Source: Paenalcaligenes hominis
GTDB lineage: Bacteria > Pseudomonadota > Gammaproteobacteria > Burkholderiales > Burkholderiaceae_B
Assembly (NCBI RefSeq): GCF_011927625.1
Contig: NZ_JAATIZ010000001.1
Location: 496,001-560,000 of the forward strand
Direction of reading: 5' to 3'
Length of the DNA: 64,000 nucleotides
The notes below the pieces were generated by a model. That model searched no databases, was not told the origin of the DNA, and was given only the letters and a program-made list of their open reading frames with translations. The position numbers and the translations under genes are program-made. Shown here one piece after another: positions 49,948 through 58,397 of the stretch (positions within the stretch are counted from its first letter, which is position 1; the number at the start of each line of letters is the position of its first letter).

Positions 49948-50979
49948 ATGAAAAAATTGTTACCCACGTCAACAGCTGGTAGTTTACCTAAACCTTCTTG
50001 GTTAGCTCAGCCAGAAACGTTATGGTCGCCATGGCGCCTCGAAGGTGATGAACTGACTGAAGGTAAACACGATGCATTGCGTTTAACCTTGCACGAACAA
50101 CAGCTAGCGGGTATCGATATTGTTAGCGACGGGGAGCAAACACGTCAGCACTTTGTGACAACATTTATCGAGCACTTAAACGGTGTGGATTTTGAAAAGC
50201 GCGAAACCGTGCGCATTCGTGATCGCTACGATGCTAGCGTCCCCACTGTAGTAGGCGAGGTATCACGGACTAAGCCTGTGTTTGTCGAGGACGCAAAATT
50301 TTTGCGTCAGCAAACCAAGCAGCCCATTAAATGGGCATTGCCTGGGCCCATGACCATGATCGACACCCTCTACGACAACCATTACAAAAGTCGTGAAAAA
50401 CTGGCTTGGGAATTCGCCAAAATTCTAAATCAGGAAGCCAAAGAACTCGAGGCAGCTGGGGTCGATATTATTCAGTTTGATGAGCCCGCTTTTAACGTGT
50501 TTTTCGATGAGGTCAACGACTGGGGTATTGCTACCCTAGAGCGTGCTATCGAAGGCCTAAAATGCGAAACGGCCGTGCATATTTGCTATGGCTATGGCAT
50601 TAAAGCCAATACCGACTGGAAAAAAACGTTAGGTTCCGAGTGGCGTCAGTACGAAGAGTCCTTCCCTAAACTGCAACAGTCCAAGATTGATATTATTTCC
50701 TTAGAGTGCCAAAACTCGCATGTGCCTATGGATTTAATTGAATTGATTCGTGGCAAAAAAGTGATGGTAGGTGCTATCGATGTAGCGACACACACCATTG
50801 AAACTGCCGAAGAGGTGGCTAACACCTTGCGCAAAGCACTCCAGTTTGTGGATGCCGATAAACTTTACCCCAGCACAAACTGTGGTATGGCACCATTGCC
50901 ACGTGATGTGGCTCGTGGCAAGCTTTTTGCTCTCAGCGCCGGAGCGGATATTGTGCGTCAAGAGTTATTAAATAAATAA
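49948..50979 (+). CDS. mesD: MesD-type core methionine synthase
   Basis: This 343-residue protein is only the catalytic barrel of MetE, lacking the N-terminal folate-binding half, and should methylate homocysteine to methionine. The zinc ligands are intact: His211 and Cys213 (AVHICYG), Glu253 (SLECQNS) and Cys312 (TNCGMAPLPRDV). The N-terminal homocysteine contacts, TAGSLPKPSWL and SDGEQTR, are also present. The DUF1852 partner identifies it as MesD rather than MesA, MesB or MesC. MesD works without methyl-folate or cobalamin. It ends at a strong terminator. Confidence 0.92.
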   Translation: MKKLLPTSTAGSLPKPSWLAQPETLWSPWRLEGDELTEGKHDALRLTLHEQQLAGIDIVSDGEQTRQHFVTTFIEHLNGVDFEKRETVRIRDRYDASVPTVVGEVSRTKPVFVEDAKFLRQQTKQPIKWALPGPMTMIDTLYDNHYKSREKLAWEFAKILNQEAKELEAAGVDIIQFDEPAFNVFFDEVNDWGIATLERAIEGLKCETAVHICYGYGIKANTDWKKTLGSEWRQYEESFPKLQQSKIDIISLECQNSHVPMDLIELIRGKKVMVGAIDVATHTIETAEEVANTLRKALQFVDADKLYPSTNCGMAPLPRDVARGKLFALSAGADIVRQELLNK

Positions 50980-51003
50980 TACAAAATAAATTTTGTGTGT
51001 TTA

Positions 51004-51027
51004 AACCCGCTGCGTGCGGGTTTTTTT
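51004..51027 (+). terminator. Terminator after mesXD
   Basis: AACCCGC (51004-51010) and GCGGG plus two T (51016-51022) pair around TGCGT and continue into seven T residues, 25 bp past the mesD stop. Confidence 0.92.
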
Positions 51028-51092
51028 ACGCCTCGTTGAGTCTCATGGAGAGCACGTCTTTTTAATAAAAGATCGTCACTCATGCCGTGTGT

Positions 51093-52064
51093 TTAGCTTA
51101 TGTGAATGAGATTGCGCATGCGCTGTCCAGCATGCCAGTCTAGTAGATTGGCGACGGCCACATTTACCATTCCTAAGCGTGTGGCTTTGGTTGCACTGCC
51201 AATATGTGGTGTAAGCACCGCATTAGGGGCTGCTAATAGCTCGGGGGCAATAGCGGGCTCGTTTTCAAACACGTCTATACCTGCTGCAGCAATCTGTCCT
51301 TTTGCTAAGGCATGAGCAAGCGCCACATCATCCACTACGCCACCGCGTGCAATATTAACCAACACAGCTGAGGGTTTCATTTGGGCTAATTCCGCCGCGC
51401 CAATCAGATGGTGTGTTTGAGCTGAATACGGTACTACCAGAATCAGGTGGTCTGCTTCGCTTAACAATGTGTTTTTATCTACCCAGGTTGCACCGTTGGC
51501 TTGATCGGGCGCTAAAGGGGTGCGGTTGTGATACAGCACACGCATCCCGAAGCCTTGGGCGCGACGTGCTACTGCGCTTCCAATACGGCCCATGCCTAAA
51601 ATACCCAAGGTGCTGCTATGAATGTCTAGACCTAACCATCCGTCTAGAGTTAGACCCTGCCAGTGCCCTTCTCGCAACCACCGTTCGGACTCGCTGATGC
51701 GACGTGCCGCAGTAAATAATAGGGCCCAAGCCAGATCAGCAGTAGTTTCAGTCAATACATCGGGTGTGTTACTGACCTGAATCCCTCGTTTTGCCGCTGC
51801 CGCCACATCAATATTGTTATAGCCTACTCCTATATTGGCGATAACTTGCAAATTAGGCAGCTGTTCTATTAGAGCGGCGTTGACTGGAGTGCTGGCGGAG
51901 ACGAGTAGCGCTTTAGCATTATGAGCAAAGCAGACCAGCTTATCGGGCTCTAAAGGCAGATTTGAATCGTTATAAGCAATGCGAAAACCAGCGGCTTTGA
52001 GCTTAGCGATTGATTCAGGAAAAATGCGGCTTGTAATCGCGACCTGTGGGGCATCAGCATTCAT
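51093..52064 (-). CDS. D-isomer 2-hydroxyacid dehydrogenase (glyoxylate/hydroxypyruvate or gluconate type)
   Basis: The 323-residue protein has the NAD(P) Rossmann motif GILGMGRIGSAVARRA. The catalytic Arg is in NIARGGVVDD, the Glu in GIDVFENEP and the His in TPHIGSAT. It resembles the GhrB/TkrA group that reduces glyoxylate, hydroxypyruvate or 2-ketogluconate; the substrate is not certain. It is a single gene on the minus strand facing mesD's end. Confidence 0.88.
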   Translation of the reverse strand: MNADAPQVAITSRIFPESIAKLKAAGFRIAYNDSNLPLEPDKLVCFAHNAKALLVSASTPVNAALIEQLPNLQVIANIGVGYNNIDVAAAAKRGIQVSNTPDVLTETTADLAWALLFTAARRISESERWLREGHWQGLTLDGWLGLDIHSSTLGILGMGRIGSAVARRAQGFGMRVLYHNRTPLAPDQANGATWVDKNTLLSEADHLILVVPYSAQTHHLIGAAELAQMKPSAVLVNIARGGVVDDVALAHALAKGQIAAAGIDVFENEPAIAPELLAAPNAVLTPHIGSATKATRLGMVNVAVANLLDWHAGQRMRNLIHIS

Positions 52065-52215
52065 AGCTCTATCCTATAAATTTATTATTTTGGTTAAGTG
52101 TGTGTTGCTTGAATTTAGTTAAGCTTAGCAAACTCTTTTTTGTTAAGGGATAAAAAAGTCAGACGGCTCATTTGGGTCTGGCTTGGTTTTACTAATACAT
52201 AACGCATAGGTGAAC

Positions 52216-52677
52216 TTAATTCATTGGGTAAAACTGATTCCAAATGATGGGAACAAAGTCCTCGTCATAGTCCCCTAGCCACACTAACTGCGTTTGATGA
52301 GGTGCTTCATCCGTTTTGGTTTCATAGCGTACTGCACCCTTAATAAATTGCTGAGTGCTAGGGTCAAGCACCACCACATAAGATGAGTTAGGGCAGTTAT
52401 GGGGTTCGCAACCTCCAAAAGCAATGTACTCCTTTTCATTGACCAATACTTTAACCCCTGGCGTTGCTACACCATAGGTGGGCAGCCACGTAGCGGTTTT
52501 AGATGCGCCTTGGGTCAAGTTGGTATAGCTTTTAGCGAGGTCTTTGCTTTGCTCAGTGATGTCACTTAGATATTGATTTTCAAAAGTGGGTAATGATTTT
52601 TCTGCTGAGTAAGCGATTGGTGTGGCTAACCATATAGCACTGCATAATAGACTGATTAAGCGTATTTTTTTATTCAT
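52216..52677 (-). CDS. ivy: Ivy, periplasmic inhibitor of C-type lysozyme
   Basis: Ivy protects the cell wall from vertebrate lysozyme by inserting a loop into the enzyme's active site. The 153-residue protein has a signal peptide, with likely cleavage near residue 25 (AYSA before EKSL). The inhibitory loop is CEPHNC (Cys90 to Cys95, disulfide-closed, with the key His), in line with CKPHDC of E. coli. WLGDYDEDFVPIIW is at the C-terminal end. The gene is a single unit with an AGGAGC ribosome site. It hints at contact with animal hosts or other lysozyme sources. Confidence 0.9.
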   Translation of the reverse strand: MNKKIRLISLLCSAIWLATPIAYSAEKSLPTFENQYLSDITEQSKDLAKSYTNLTQGASKTATWLPTYGVATPGVKVLVNEKEYIAFGGCEPHNCPNSSYVVVLDPSTQQFIKGAVRYETKTDEAPHQTQLVWLGDYDEDFVPIIWNQFYPMN

Positions 52678-52824
52678 CTTAGCTCCTTTGGGCCATAAAA
52701 AAATAAAAGTAGCAACTGAGACACCCTTCCCATGCTGTTACAACGCTAAACCCGCGATATTTAGTTTTTAAAGGCGAGCTCATTAGCATTAAACATACCG
52801 CATCGCTCTAGTATTGCTAGCGTT

Positions 52825-53673
52825 TTATAGGGGCGAGTTTTTCTCTGAAATCCTGGCTAAGTTTTGTTCTGAGACCGAGGCCTGCAATGCAGCAAAATAA
52901 TGCGTGGGTGCTTTTCCTAGTGATTTTTTGAACATGGTAATAAAAGCCGTCACGGAGTCGTAGCCTAAATGGCCTGCTACGGTTTGAACGGCCGTGCCTG
53001 CTGCTAAGAGCTGCAAAGCAATTAAAAGATGCAACTGTTGGCGCCATTTCCCAAAACTTAATCCCGTTTCCTTAACAATTAGACGGGCTAACGTCCGGTC
53101 ACTCATGGCTAATTGTTGCGCCCAGTTAGCTAAGGTGCTGCGATCAGACGGATCGTTTAACAGCCGTTGTGTCATCAAATGAATTTTAGGATGCGTAGAA
53201 ATAGGTAAGCAAAGCCTTTCTCGGTCGCATAAGCTCAGCTGTTCCAATAGGACCGTAACAAGCCGTGCCGTAGCGCTGTGTAGCTCATAAAGGGGATCTT
53301 GCTGAGCCAAGTAGCGGATCATTTCACGTACATGGGGTGGTAAAGCGAGAGTACAGCATTCGGTAGGCATTGAGGCAGCCGTTACCTCAATTAACAAAAA
53401 GTAAATTTTTGCATTTGCCGTGGCAAAACTGCTGTGTGGCATTTGATTTGGGATCCAAACGGCATGTTGAGGTGGCACCATCCATAATGCAGAAGGAACT
53501 TGGCAAGTGACACCTCCACGCAGTGCCATGATTAATTGGCCTTTTTGGTGCTGATGCTCAGGCTGTTCTTCGCCGTTATGTGCCACCTCTACACGTAATG
53601 CAACAGCTGGTCTAGGAATAGTGTCTGGGTCGAATTCACTCAACGAATGACGTAAAGATAAGGTGGGTGTCAT
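52825..53673 (-). CDS. AraC-family regulator, NimR-like
   Basis: The 282-residue protein has an N-terminal cupin-like sensor (EHQHQKGQLIMALRGGVTC, VWIPNQMPHSS) and a C-terminal AraC HTH (MSDRTLARLIVKETGLSFGKW and HLGYDSVTAFITMFKKSLGKAPT). It is divergent from a NimT/CynX-type MFS gene, the same layout as nimR-nimT (yeaM-yeaN) in E. coli, where NimR controls a 2-nitroimidazole exporter. That transporter is frameshifted here, so the regulator may have lost its target. Confidence 0.85.
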   Translation of the reverse strand: MTPTLSLRHSLSEFDPDTIPRPAVALRVEVAHNGEEQPEHQHQKGQLIMALRGGVTCQVPSALWMVPPQHAVWIPNQMPHSSFATANAKIYFLLIEVTAASMPTECCTLALPPHVREMIRYLAQQDPLYELHSATARLVTVLLEQLSLCDRERLCLPISTHPKIHLMTQRLLNDPSDRSTLANWAQQLAMSDRTLARLIVKETGLSFGKWRQQLHLLIALQLLAAGTAVQTVAGHLGYDSVTAFITMFKKSLGKAPTHYFAALQASVSEQNLARISEKNSPL

Positions 53674-53763
53674 AATTTAGCGATAAACAGTCATTATTTC
53701 TATATTATACAAGATCAACGTAGCGGTATAGTCAATACATAATGATGTAAGGAGTTCAACGTA

Positions 53764-54940
53764 GTGAATCAGTCGGTATTGACTAAACGTAGTGTATTTT
53801 TATTATTAGGGGTGGTGTTCATTGCCGCCAATTTACGTGCCCCGTTTACAGGCTTGCCTCCAGTATTAACTCAAATTCAAGCTGGAGTGGGCTTTAACCG
53901 CTACCGGAGTAGGTATTCTTACGGCTTTGCCGTTATTGATTTTTGCTTTGGTATCACCATTAAGCGCAAGTCTTGCGCAACGAATGGGCTTGGAGCGTAG
54001 TTTATTCGGCGCTGTTTTCATTATTGCCTTAGGCATTAGCCTCCGCTCAGTCGGCGGGCAACTAGCTCTATTTAGCGGTACCGTCTTGATCGGTGCTGGT
54101 ATTGCATTGGGAAATGTATTGTTGCCTAGTCTTATTAAGCGCAATTTTTCTCATCACATCACAGCAGTCACAGGCGCTTATGTATTAAGCATGGGTGTGG
54201 CTGCGGCGTTGGCGTCGACCCTAGTAAGTCCTATTGCAGAGCGACTTGGGTGGCAGCTTGCTCTGTTTAGTTTTATTTTCTTGCCTATAGTTGCTCTGAT
54301 TTTATGGTGGCGGCCAATGATGACTGCCGTATCGACTTCTTCCGCTCTTGCTACTGAGGTTAAGAAAGTTAGCTTATGGCGTAGTGCATTAGCTTGGCAA
54401 GTAACGTTGTATTTGGGTTTGAACTCAACGATTTATTACGTAGTAATAAGTTGGTTGCCGGTGTTATTAAAAAGTTCAGGCTATTCGGCAGTAGAGGCGG
54501 GTTCAATCCATGGTGTATTGCAGCTCGCCACCGCCGTACCCGGTTTGGTTTTAGCGAGTCTTTTGCGTCGTTTGCCTGACCAGTGCCGTATTGCTTTTAT
54601 AGTGTGTGTGTTATCTGCTGTGGCCTTACTTGGGTTTCTTTATGTGCCGCAGTGGGCTTGGCTCTGGGCTGTTTTGTTTGGTTTTGGCACAGGGTCTGGC
54701 ATTATTTTAGGGTTGGCGTTTATTGGGTTGCGCTCTAACAGTGTGAGTCAATCAACCGCTTTATCTGGCATGTCGCAATGCATTGGTTATTTATTGGCTT
54801 CGGCAGGTCCTGTTGTTATAGGGGCTCTTTATACGTGGTCAGGGGCGTGGACGCTTCCGTTATGGCTGGCTGCTTGTCTGGCAGTGTTAGGGGCTACGAT
54901 GGGTGGCTTAGCAGGGCGATCGCGTACATTGCACGACTAA
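53764..54940 (+). pseudogene. NimT/CynX-family MFS transporter with a single-base frameshift
   Basis: The frame from a GTG at 53764 (AAGGAG nearby) encodes RAPFTGLPPVLTQIQA, the family N-terminus, but goes out of register after GVGF. A second frame resumes ATGVGILTALPLL-type sequence and continues to 54940 through about eleven helices. Removing one T of the TTT run at 53893-53895 restores VGLTATGVGILTALPLL without a break. One extra base therefore splits a roughly 390-residue gene. It is a recent pseudogene, a phase-variable tract or a sequencing error. Confidence 0.85.
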
Positions 54941-55172
54941 CTGATCTGGATCTTTAGGGGCAACTCGTTAATAAGGAGTGATTATAGTAAAGAAGCAGAG
55001 AATACTAAACGCGACGTTTAAACGTTAAATCGCCATAGCTGTAAAGTTAAAATTTAATGAGTTGGTTTACTCGCGCTTTTACAACAACTTAGCTACCTAA
55101 ATTCGCTATTTCCTAGGGTTTACCCTATAATAGTAATCACTGATGACTAACTCTACAAAGAAGGGTTTCAAA
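54941..55172. other. Intergenic region with palindromes before a small gene
   Basis: The stretch has no recognised gene. It holds ACGTTTAAACGT, a perfect 12-bp palindrome near 55014. TAGGGTTTACCCTA (55114-55127), a 14-bp near-palindrome, overlaps the start of TATAAT (55126-55131). The second is a good candidate for an operator controlling the small gene at 55173. Confidence 0.45.
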
Positions 55173-55394
55173 ATGGTGAACTACAACTTGGCAGCATCCA
55201 ACGGCATTCAATTAGACAGCACTCTTTCTACAGGTTTGGCTGCTAACCGTATGCAAGGGATTTGGCATCGCGTAGTCACTGTTGCTAAACGTATAGACCG
55301 CAAAGCACAATTGTTTTTCGAGGCGCAAGCCACCACACGCGGTCGCAAAGCTAAGCAAGTAAAATGGGGTTTTGAGTTGCACGCCGGATTTTAA
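55173..55394 (+). CDS. Small basic protein of unknown function
   Basis: I do not recognise this protein. From the ATG at 55173, with AAGGG seven bases before it, it has 73 residues; an in-frame ATG at 55143 would add ten. The C-terminal half is strongly basic (RVVTVAKRIDRKAQ, TTRGRKAKQVKWG), suggesting nucleic-acid or membrane-surface contact. There is no signal peptide or membrane helix. It has its own TATAAT promoter element with a palindrome and its own terminator, so it is likely a real single-gene unit. Confidence 0.6.
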   Translation: MVNYNLAASNGIQLDSTLSTGLAANRMQGIWHRVVTVAKRIDRKAQLFFEAQATTRGRKAKQVKWGFELHAGF

Positions 55395-55420
55395 TCCCAC
55401 GGTGACCATGTCGATGCAAG

Positions 55421-55450
55421 AGGCTAGCTGATTTATTCGCTAGCCTTTTT
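55421..55450 (+). terminator. Terminator after the small basic protein gene
   Basis: AGGCTAGC (55421-55428) and GCTAGCCT (55439-55446) pair around a 10-base loop and end in a run of five T. Confidence 0.85.
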
Positions 55451-55484
55451 GCTTTATGGTCGCATTGATCAAGTGCGCGGCAAA

Positions 55485-55504
55485 CCTCGCCCTTGAGGGC
55501 GGGG
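55485..55504. repeat. GC-rich hairpin resembling an IS200/IS605 end
   Basis: CCTCGCCC (55485-55492), TTGA, and GGGCGGGG (55497-55504) form a strong hairpin with one G-U pair, followed by CGGGCTGTC. Hairpins of this make-up border IS200/IS605-family elements and TnpB guide RNAs. No transposase lies nearby, so at most it is a relic. Confidence 0.35.
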
Positions 55505-55735
55505 CGGGCTGTCAAAATAAAAAGTAATTATTTCACTAATATTTCACTAACGTTTTTTAGCCCCAGATGCAATAGATGTTTTTTTATATTTTATGTTTGT
55601 AGCCTACAGGTATAATTCGGTTGGAATTTTATACAGTCACACCATTGGCTTTAGACCTTATATAGCAACTCGCCTGCTTTTTAGTCCATTTAGCTCTGTG
55701 CCTGTACGTTGTTTTCTTTACAAAAGGACAGCTGG

Positions 55736-56887
55736 ATGTCACAGGCAGACTCGTTAGATACAGTTAAAACGGCCAAATATAAATGGCCGCAGTGGTTAGG
55801 CGTACTCGCTCTCATTTATGTCTTAATTAGTGCGGTCAGTTTAATCGGTACAGGCTTTCAAGAGGCCACCGGAGGTCGAGCTCAAGAGCTTTTTGCCTTT
55901 GCAACCAACCCCTATGTGGGGTTAGTGATTGGTATTGTGGCAACGGCGTTGATTCAGTCGTCCTCTACCGTCACCTCCTTAATTGTTGGCATGGTGGCAG
56001 GGGGGTTGCCTGTTGCCATCGCCGTGCCCATGGTGATGGGGTCAAATATTGGTACCACCGTCACTAACACCTTGGTTAGTCTCGGCCATATGCGCAAAAA
56101 AAATGAATTTAGACGCGCTTTTGCGGCCGCTACAGTGCATGATTTTTTCAATTTGCTAGCTGTGGTGATTTTTTTACCACTAGAAATTATGTTTGGCCTG
56201 ATAGAGCGCTCTGCTGCGATAGTCGCTAATGCGTTAGTGGGTGATGCCAATGTTTCCATGTCGGGTATTAACTTTGTAAGTGCTGCGACGGCGCCTTTAG
56301 TCGATAGCATTGAGACAGGCGCGCGGTTATTGCCAAGCCCTTATGCTGGGTTGGCGATGGTAGTAGTTGGTCTGGTGTTGATCTTTTTATCTATCACCTA
56401 TGTGGGCAAATTGCTACGTGTACTGATGGTCGGTAAAGCCAAAGACGTTATGCATAAAGCCATCGGCAAGGGGCCTTTAACCGGGATCTTTTCCGGTACA
56501 TTGATCACCGTATTTGTGCAATCCTCATCAACCACTACTAGCCTTATGGTGCCCTTGGCCGGAGCCGGCACATTCACACTGCGCCAAATTTATCCTTTTA
56601 TGCTAGGGGCAAATATTGGAACCACAATTACGGCCTTATTAGCGGCGACGGCAGTCACCGGCCCAATGGAAGTGCCAGCCATGCAAATTGCGTTGGTGCA
56701 CGTGCTTTATAATTTTTTTGCCGTAGCGCTTATTTATGGTGTACCTTTTCTGAGAGAGTTACCGTTACGTGGTGCAGAGCGCTTAAGCCGACTCGCCTCT
56801 AAAAAGAAGCTGTACGCAGCAGTTTGGATTTTTGGCGTGTTTTTGCTTTTGCCTTTGTGCCTTATTGCATTGACCACTTGGTTATAA
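55736..56887 (+). CDS. Na/Pi cotransporter-family protein
   Basis: The 383-residue membrane protein has two inverted repeats of the PF02690 fold, each with the QSSS motif: ALIQSSSTVTSLI and VFVQSSSTTTSLM. Each is followed by GSNIGTTVT or GANIGTTIT. These bind sodium and phosphate in NptA-type cotransporters. I chose the ATG at 55736 with AAAGGA nine bases before; an upstream ATG at 55709 lacks a site. A PhoU-like tail is absent. A small soluble gene follows after 9 bp. Confidence 0.88.
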   Translation: MSQADSLDTVKTAKYKWPQWLGVLALIYVLISAVSLIGTGFQEATGGRAQELFAFATNPYVGLVIGIVATALIQSSSTVTSLIVGMVAGGLPVAIAVPMVMGSNIGTTVTNTLVSLGHMRKKNEFRRAFAAATVHDFFNLLAVVIFLPLEIMFGLIERSAAIVANALVGDANVSMSGINFVSAATAPLVDSIETGARLLPSPYAGLAMVVVGLVLIFLSITYVGKLLRVLMVGKAKDVMHKAIGKGPLTGIFSGTLITVFVQSSSTTTSLMVPLAGAGTFTLRQIYPFMLGANIGTTITALLAATAVTGPMEVPAMQIALVHVLYNFFAVALIYGVPFLRELPLRGAERLSRLASKKKLYAAVWIFGVFLLLPLCLIALTTWL

Positions 56888-56896
56888 GGAGTTGCG

Positions 56897-57145
56897 ATGC
56901 CCAATCAAGATTTCAGTGGTATGACTCGCAAAGAGTTAAAGCAGATACTAGATGATGCACAAGAACAAATTACTGCTATCCGTGCTGAATTAACGCGTCG
57001 AAAAATTGATGCTCAGCACGAGGCCATTGATCGTTTACGTTTACCTGATAGCCGCACGGGTGTGCAATGGCATCAAGTAAAAGGTTTTTTTCAGCATTTG
57101 CTTGACGAGCTACGCAGTAAAGACGACGAGCATTTAAAACGTTGA
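56897..57145 (+). CDS. Small helical hypothetical protein, partner of the Na/Pi transporter
   Basis: The 82-residue protein is charged and predicted mostly helical, with a coiled-coil-like centre (LKQILDDAQEQITAIRAEL). I do not recognise a family. GGAG precedes the ATG, and it starts nine bases past the transporter stop, so the two share a transcript. A large hairpin follows at 57173. A regulatory or trafficking role for the transporter is only a guess from position. Confidence 0.65.
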   Translation: MPNQDFSGMTRKELKQILDDAQEQITAIRAELTRRKIDAQHEAIDRLRLPDSRTGVQWHQVKGFFQHLLDELRSKDDEHLKR

Positions 57146-57172
57146 TTCTGCTTGTATTACCACAACTTAGCT

Positions 57173-57218
57173 AGCCAAAACCTTTGTTGCCGTGTAGGCA
57201 GCAGTTAGGGTTTTGGCT
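57173..57218 (+). terminator. Large stem-loop between the Na/Pi unit and the hem cluster
   Basis: AGCCAAAACC (57173-57182) and GGTTTTGGCT (57209-57218) are perfect 10-bp arms, with an inner GTTGCC/GGCAGC stem. No T-run follows directly, so it may be a weak terminator or processing site. TTGATC (57218-57223) and TATTGT, 16 bp later, could be a promoter for the next operon. Confidence 0.5.
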
Positions 57219-57329
57219 TGATCCGTTTTATACTGTCGGTATTGTTTGAGCTCTGTTAGCTATAACTCGATCGTCTCTCTAGACTTCGCGCCTTAAAGCG
57301 GTGTTAATACTGACAGTAAAGGAAATTTT

Positions 57330-57452
57330 ATGAGTACCCCCAATAAATCCCAGAAAAAAGGCGAAAGCGGCCTTTCTTTATTACAAGGGTTGGCCATTCT
57401 CGCCGCCTTAGGTTTAATCGGTGCAGCCATTGCACGTTATTTTGCAGGCTAG
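57330..57452 (+). CDS. 40-residue single-span membrane protein upstream of hemC
   Basis: A short frame with an excellent AAAGGAAA ribosome site starts at ATG 57330 and ends at TAG 57452. It has a basic N-terminus ([13 protein letters not shown]) and one hydrophobic helix of about 22 residues ([19 protein letters not shown]), predicted N-in. The hemC ATG begins one base after its stop, so hemC translation is likely coupled to it. I do not know a named family. Codon use and the ribosome site support a real gene. Confidence 0.6.
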   Translation: MSTPNKSQKKGESGLSLLQGLAILAALGLIGAAIARYFAG

Positions 57453-57453
57453 T

Positions 57454-58395
57454 ATGTCCACACCAAAAAAATTAGTGATTGCGACTCGAGCGAGTCGTTT
57501 AGCGCTTTGGCAAGCCGAACACGTGCAGGCGCGCTTACAACAGCTCTACCCCGAGTGCGATGTACAGCTGCTTAGCATGAGCACCAAAGGCGACCGTATC
57601 TTGGATCGCAGCCTATCTAAAATCGGGGGGAAAGGCTTGTTCATTAAAGAGCTCGAAACGGCTCTTTTAGATGGCCGTGCCGACCTTGCTGTGCATTCAT
57701 TAAAAGATGTGCCCTATGATGTGCCTGCGCCGTTTGCTTTGCCCGTCATTATGGAGCGCGATGATCCGCGCGATGCGTTTGTATCCAACCACTATCAGGC
57801 CTTAAGCGATCTACCCGCAGGCGCTGTAGTGGGTACGTCTAGCTTACGGCGCGAGTCACAGTTGCGGGAAAAATACCCCCACTTGATGATCAAACCCTTA
57901 CGAGGCAATTTGGATACGCGTCTAGCTAAACTGGACGCAGGCGAATTTGACGCCATTATTCTTGCTACCGCAGGGCTAAAACGTTTGAAAATGGCCGAAC
58001 GTATTCGTTCAAGTATTGATGTCGTTGATAGTCTGCCTTCAGCAGGTCAAGGCGCATTAGGGATTGAAACGCACGAAGACCGTGCCGACCTTAAAGCATG
58101 GCTAGCGCCACTCGCTTGTGCGCAGTCCACCGCCCGTTCTAAGGCCGAGCGCGCTGTTACCCGTGTTCTAGGTGGATCATGCCAGGTGCCTTTAGCCGCT
58201 TATGCCGAGCTTGATGGCGACCAAATCTGGATTCGCGCTTTAGTTGCCGAGCCCGATGCGTCTGTGGTGTATCGTGCCGAGCTCCGTGGTCCTGTGGCCG
58301 AGGCCGAAGCCTTAGGCAGAGTGGTAGGGCAAGATCTTTTAGCCCAAGGTGCCGATATAATTTTGGCCAAGCACAGTTTGCCAAACGAGGACTAG
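57454..58395 (+). CDS. hemC: Porphobilinogen deaminase (hydroxymethylbilane synthase)
   Basis: HemC joins four porphobilinogens into hydroxymethylbilane. I place the start at the ATG at 57454 ([19 protein letters not shown]); the open frame before it runs through the small upstream gene. Length is 313 residues. Arg-rich substrate contacts ([29 protein letters not shown]) are present. The dipyrromethane cofactor Cys is in [13 protein letters not shown]. hemD starts two bases past the stop. Confidence 0.97.
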   Translation: MSTPKKLVIATRASRLALWQAEHVQARLQQLYPECDVQLLSMSTKGDRILDRSLSKIGGKGLFIKELETALLDGRADLAVHSLKDVPYDVPAPFALPVIMERDDPRDAFVSNHYQALSDLPAGAVVGTSSLRRESQLREKYPHLMIKPLRGNLDTRLAKLDAGEFDAIILATAGLKRLKMAERIRSSIDVVDSLPSAGQGALGIETHEDRADLKAWLAPLACAQSTARSKAERAVTRVLGGSCQVPLAAYAELDGDQIWIRALVAEPDASVVYRAELRGPVAEAEALGRVVGQDLLAQGADIILAKHSLPNED

Positions 58396-58397
58396 TC

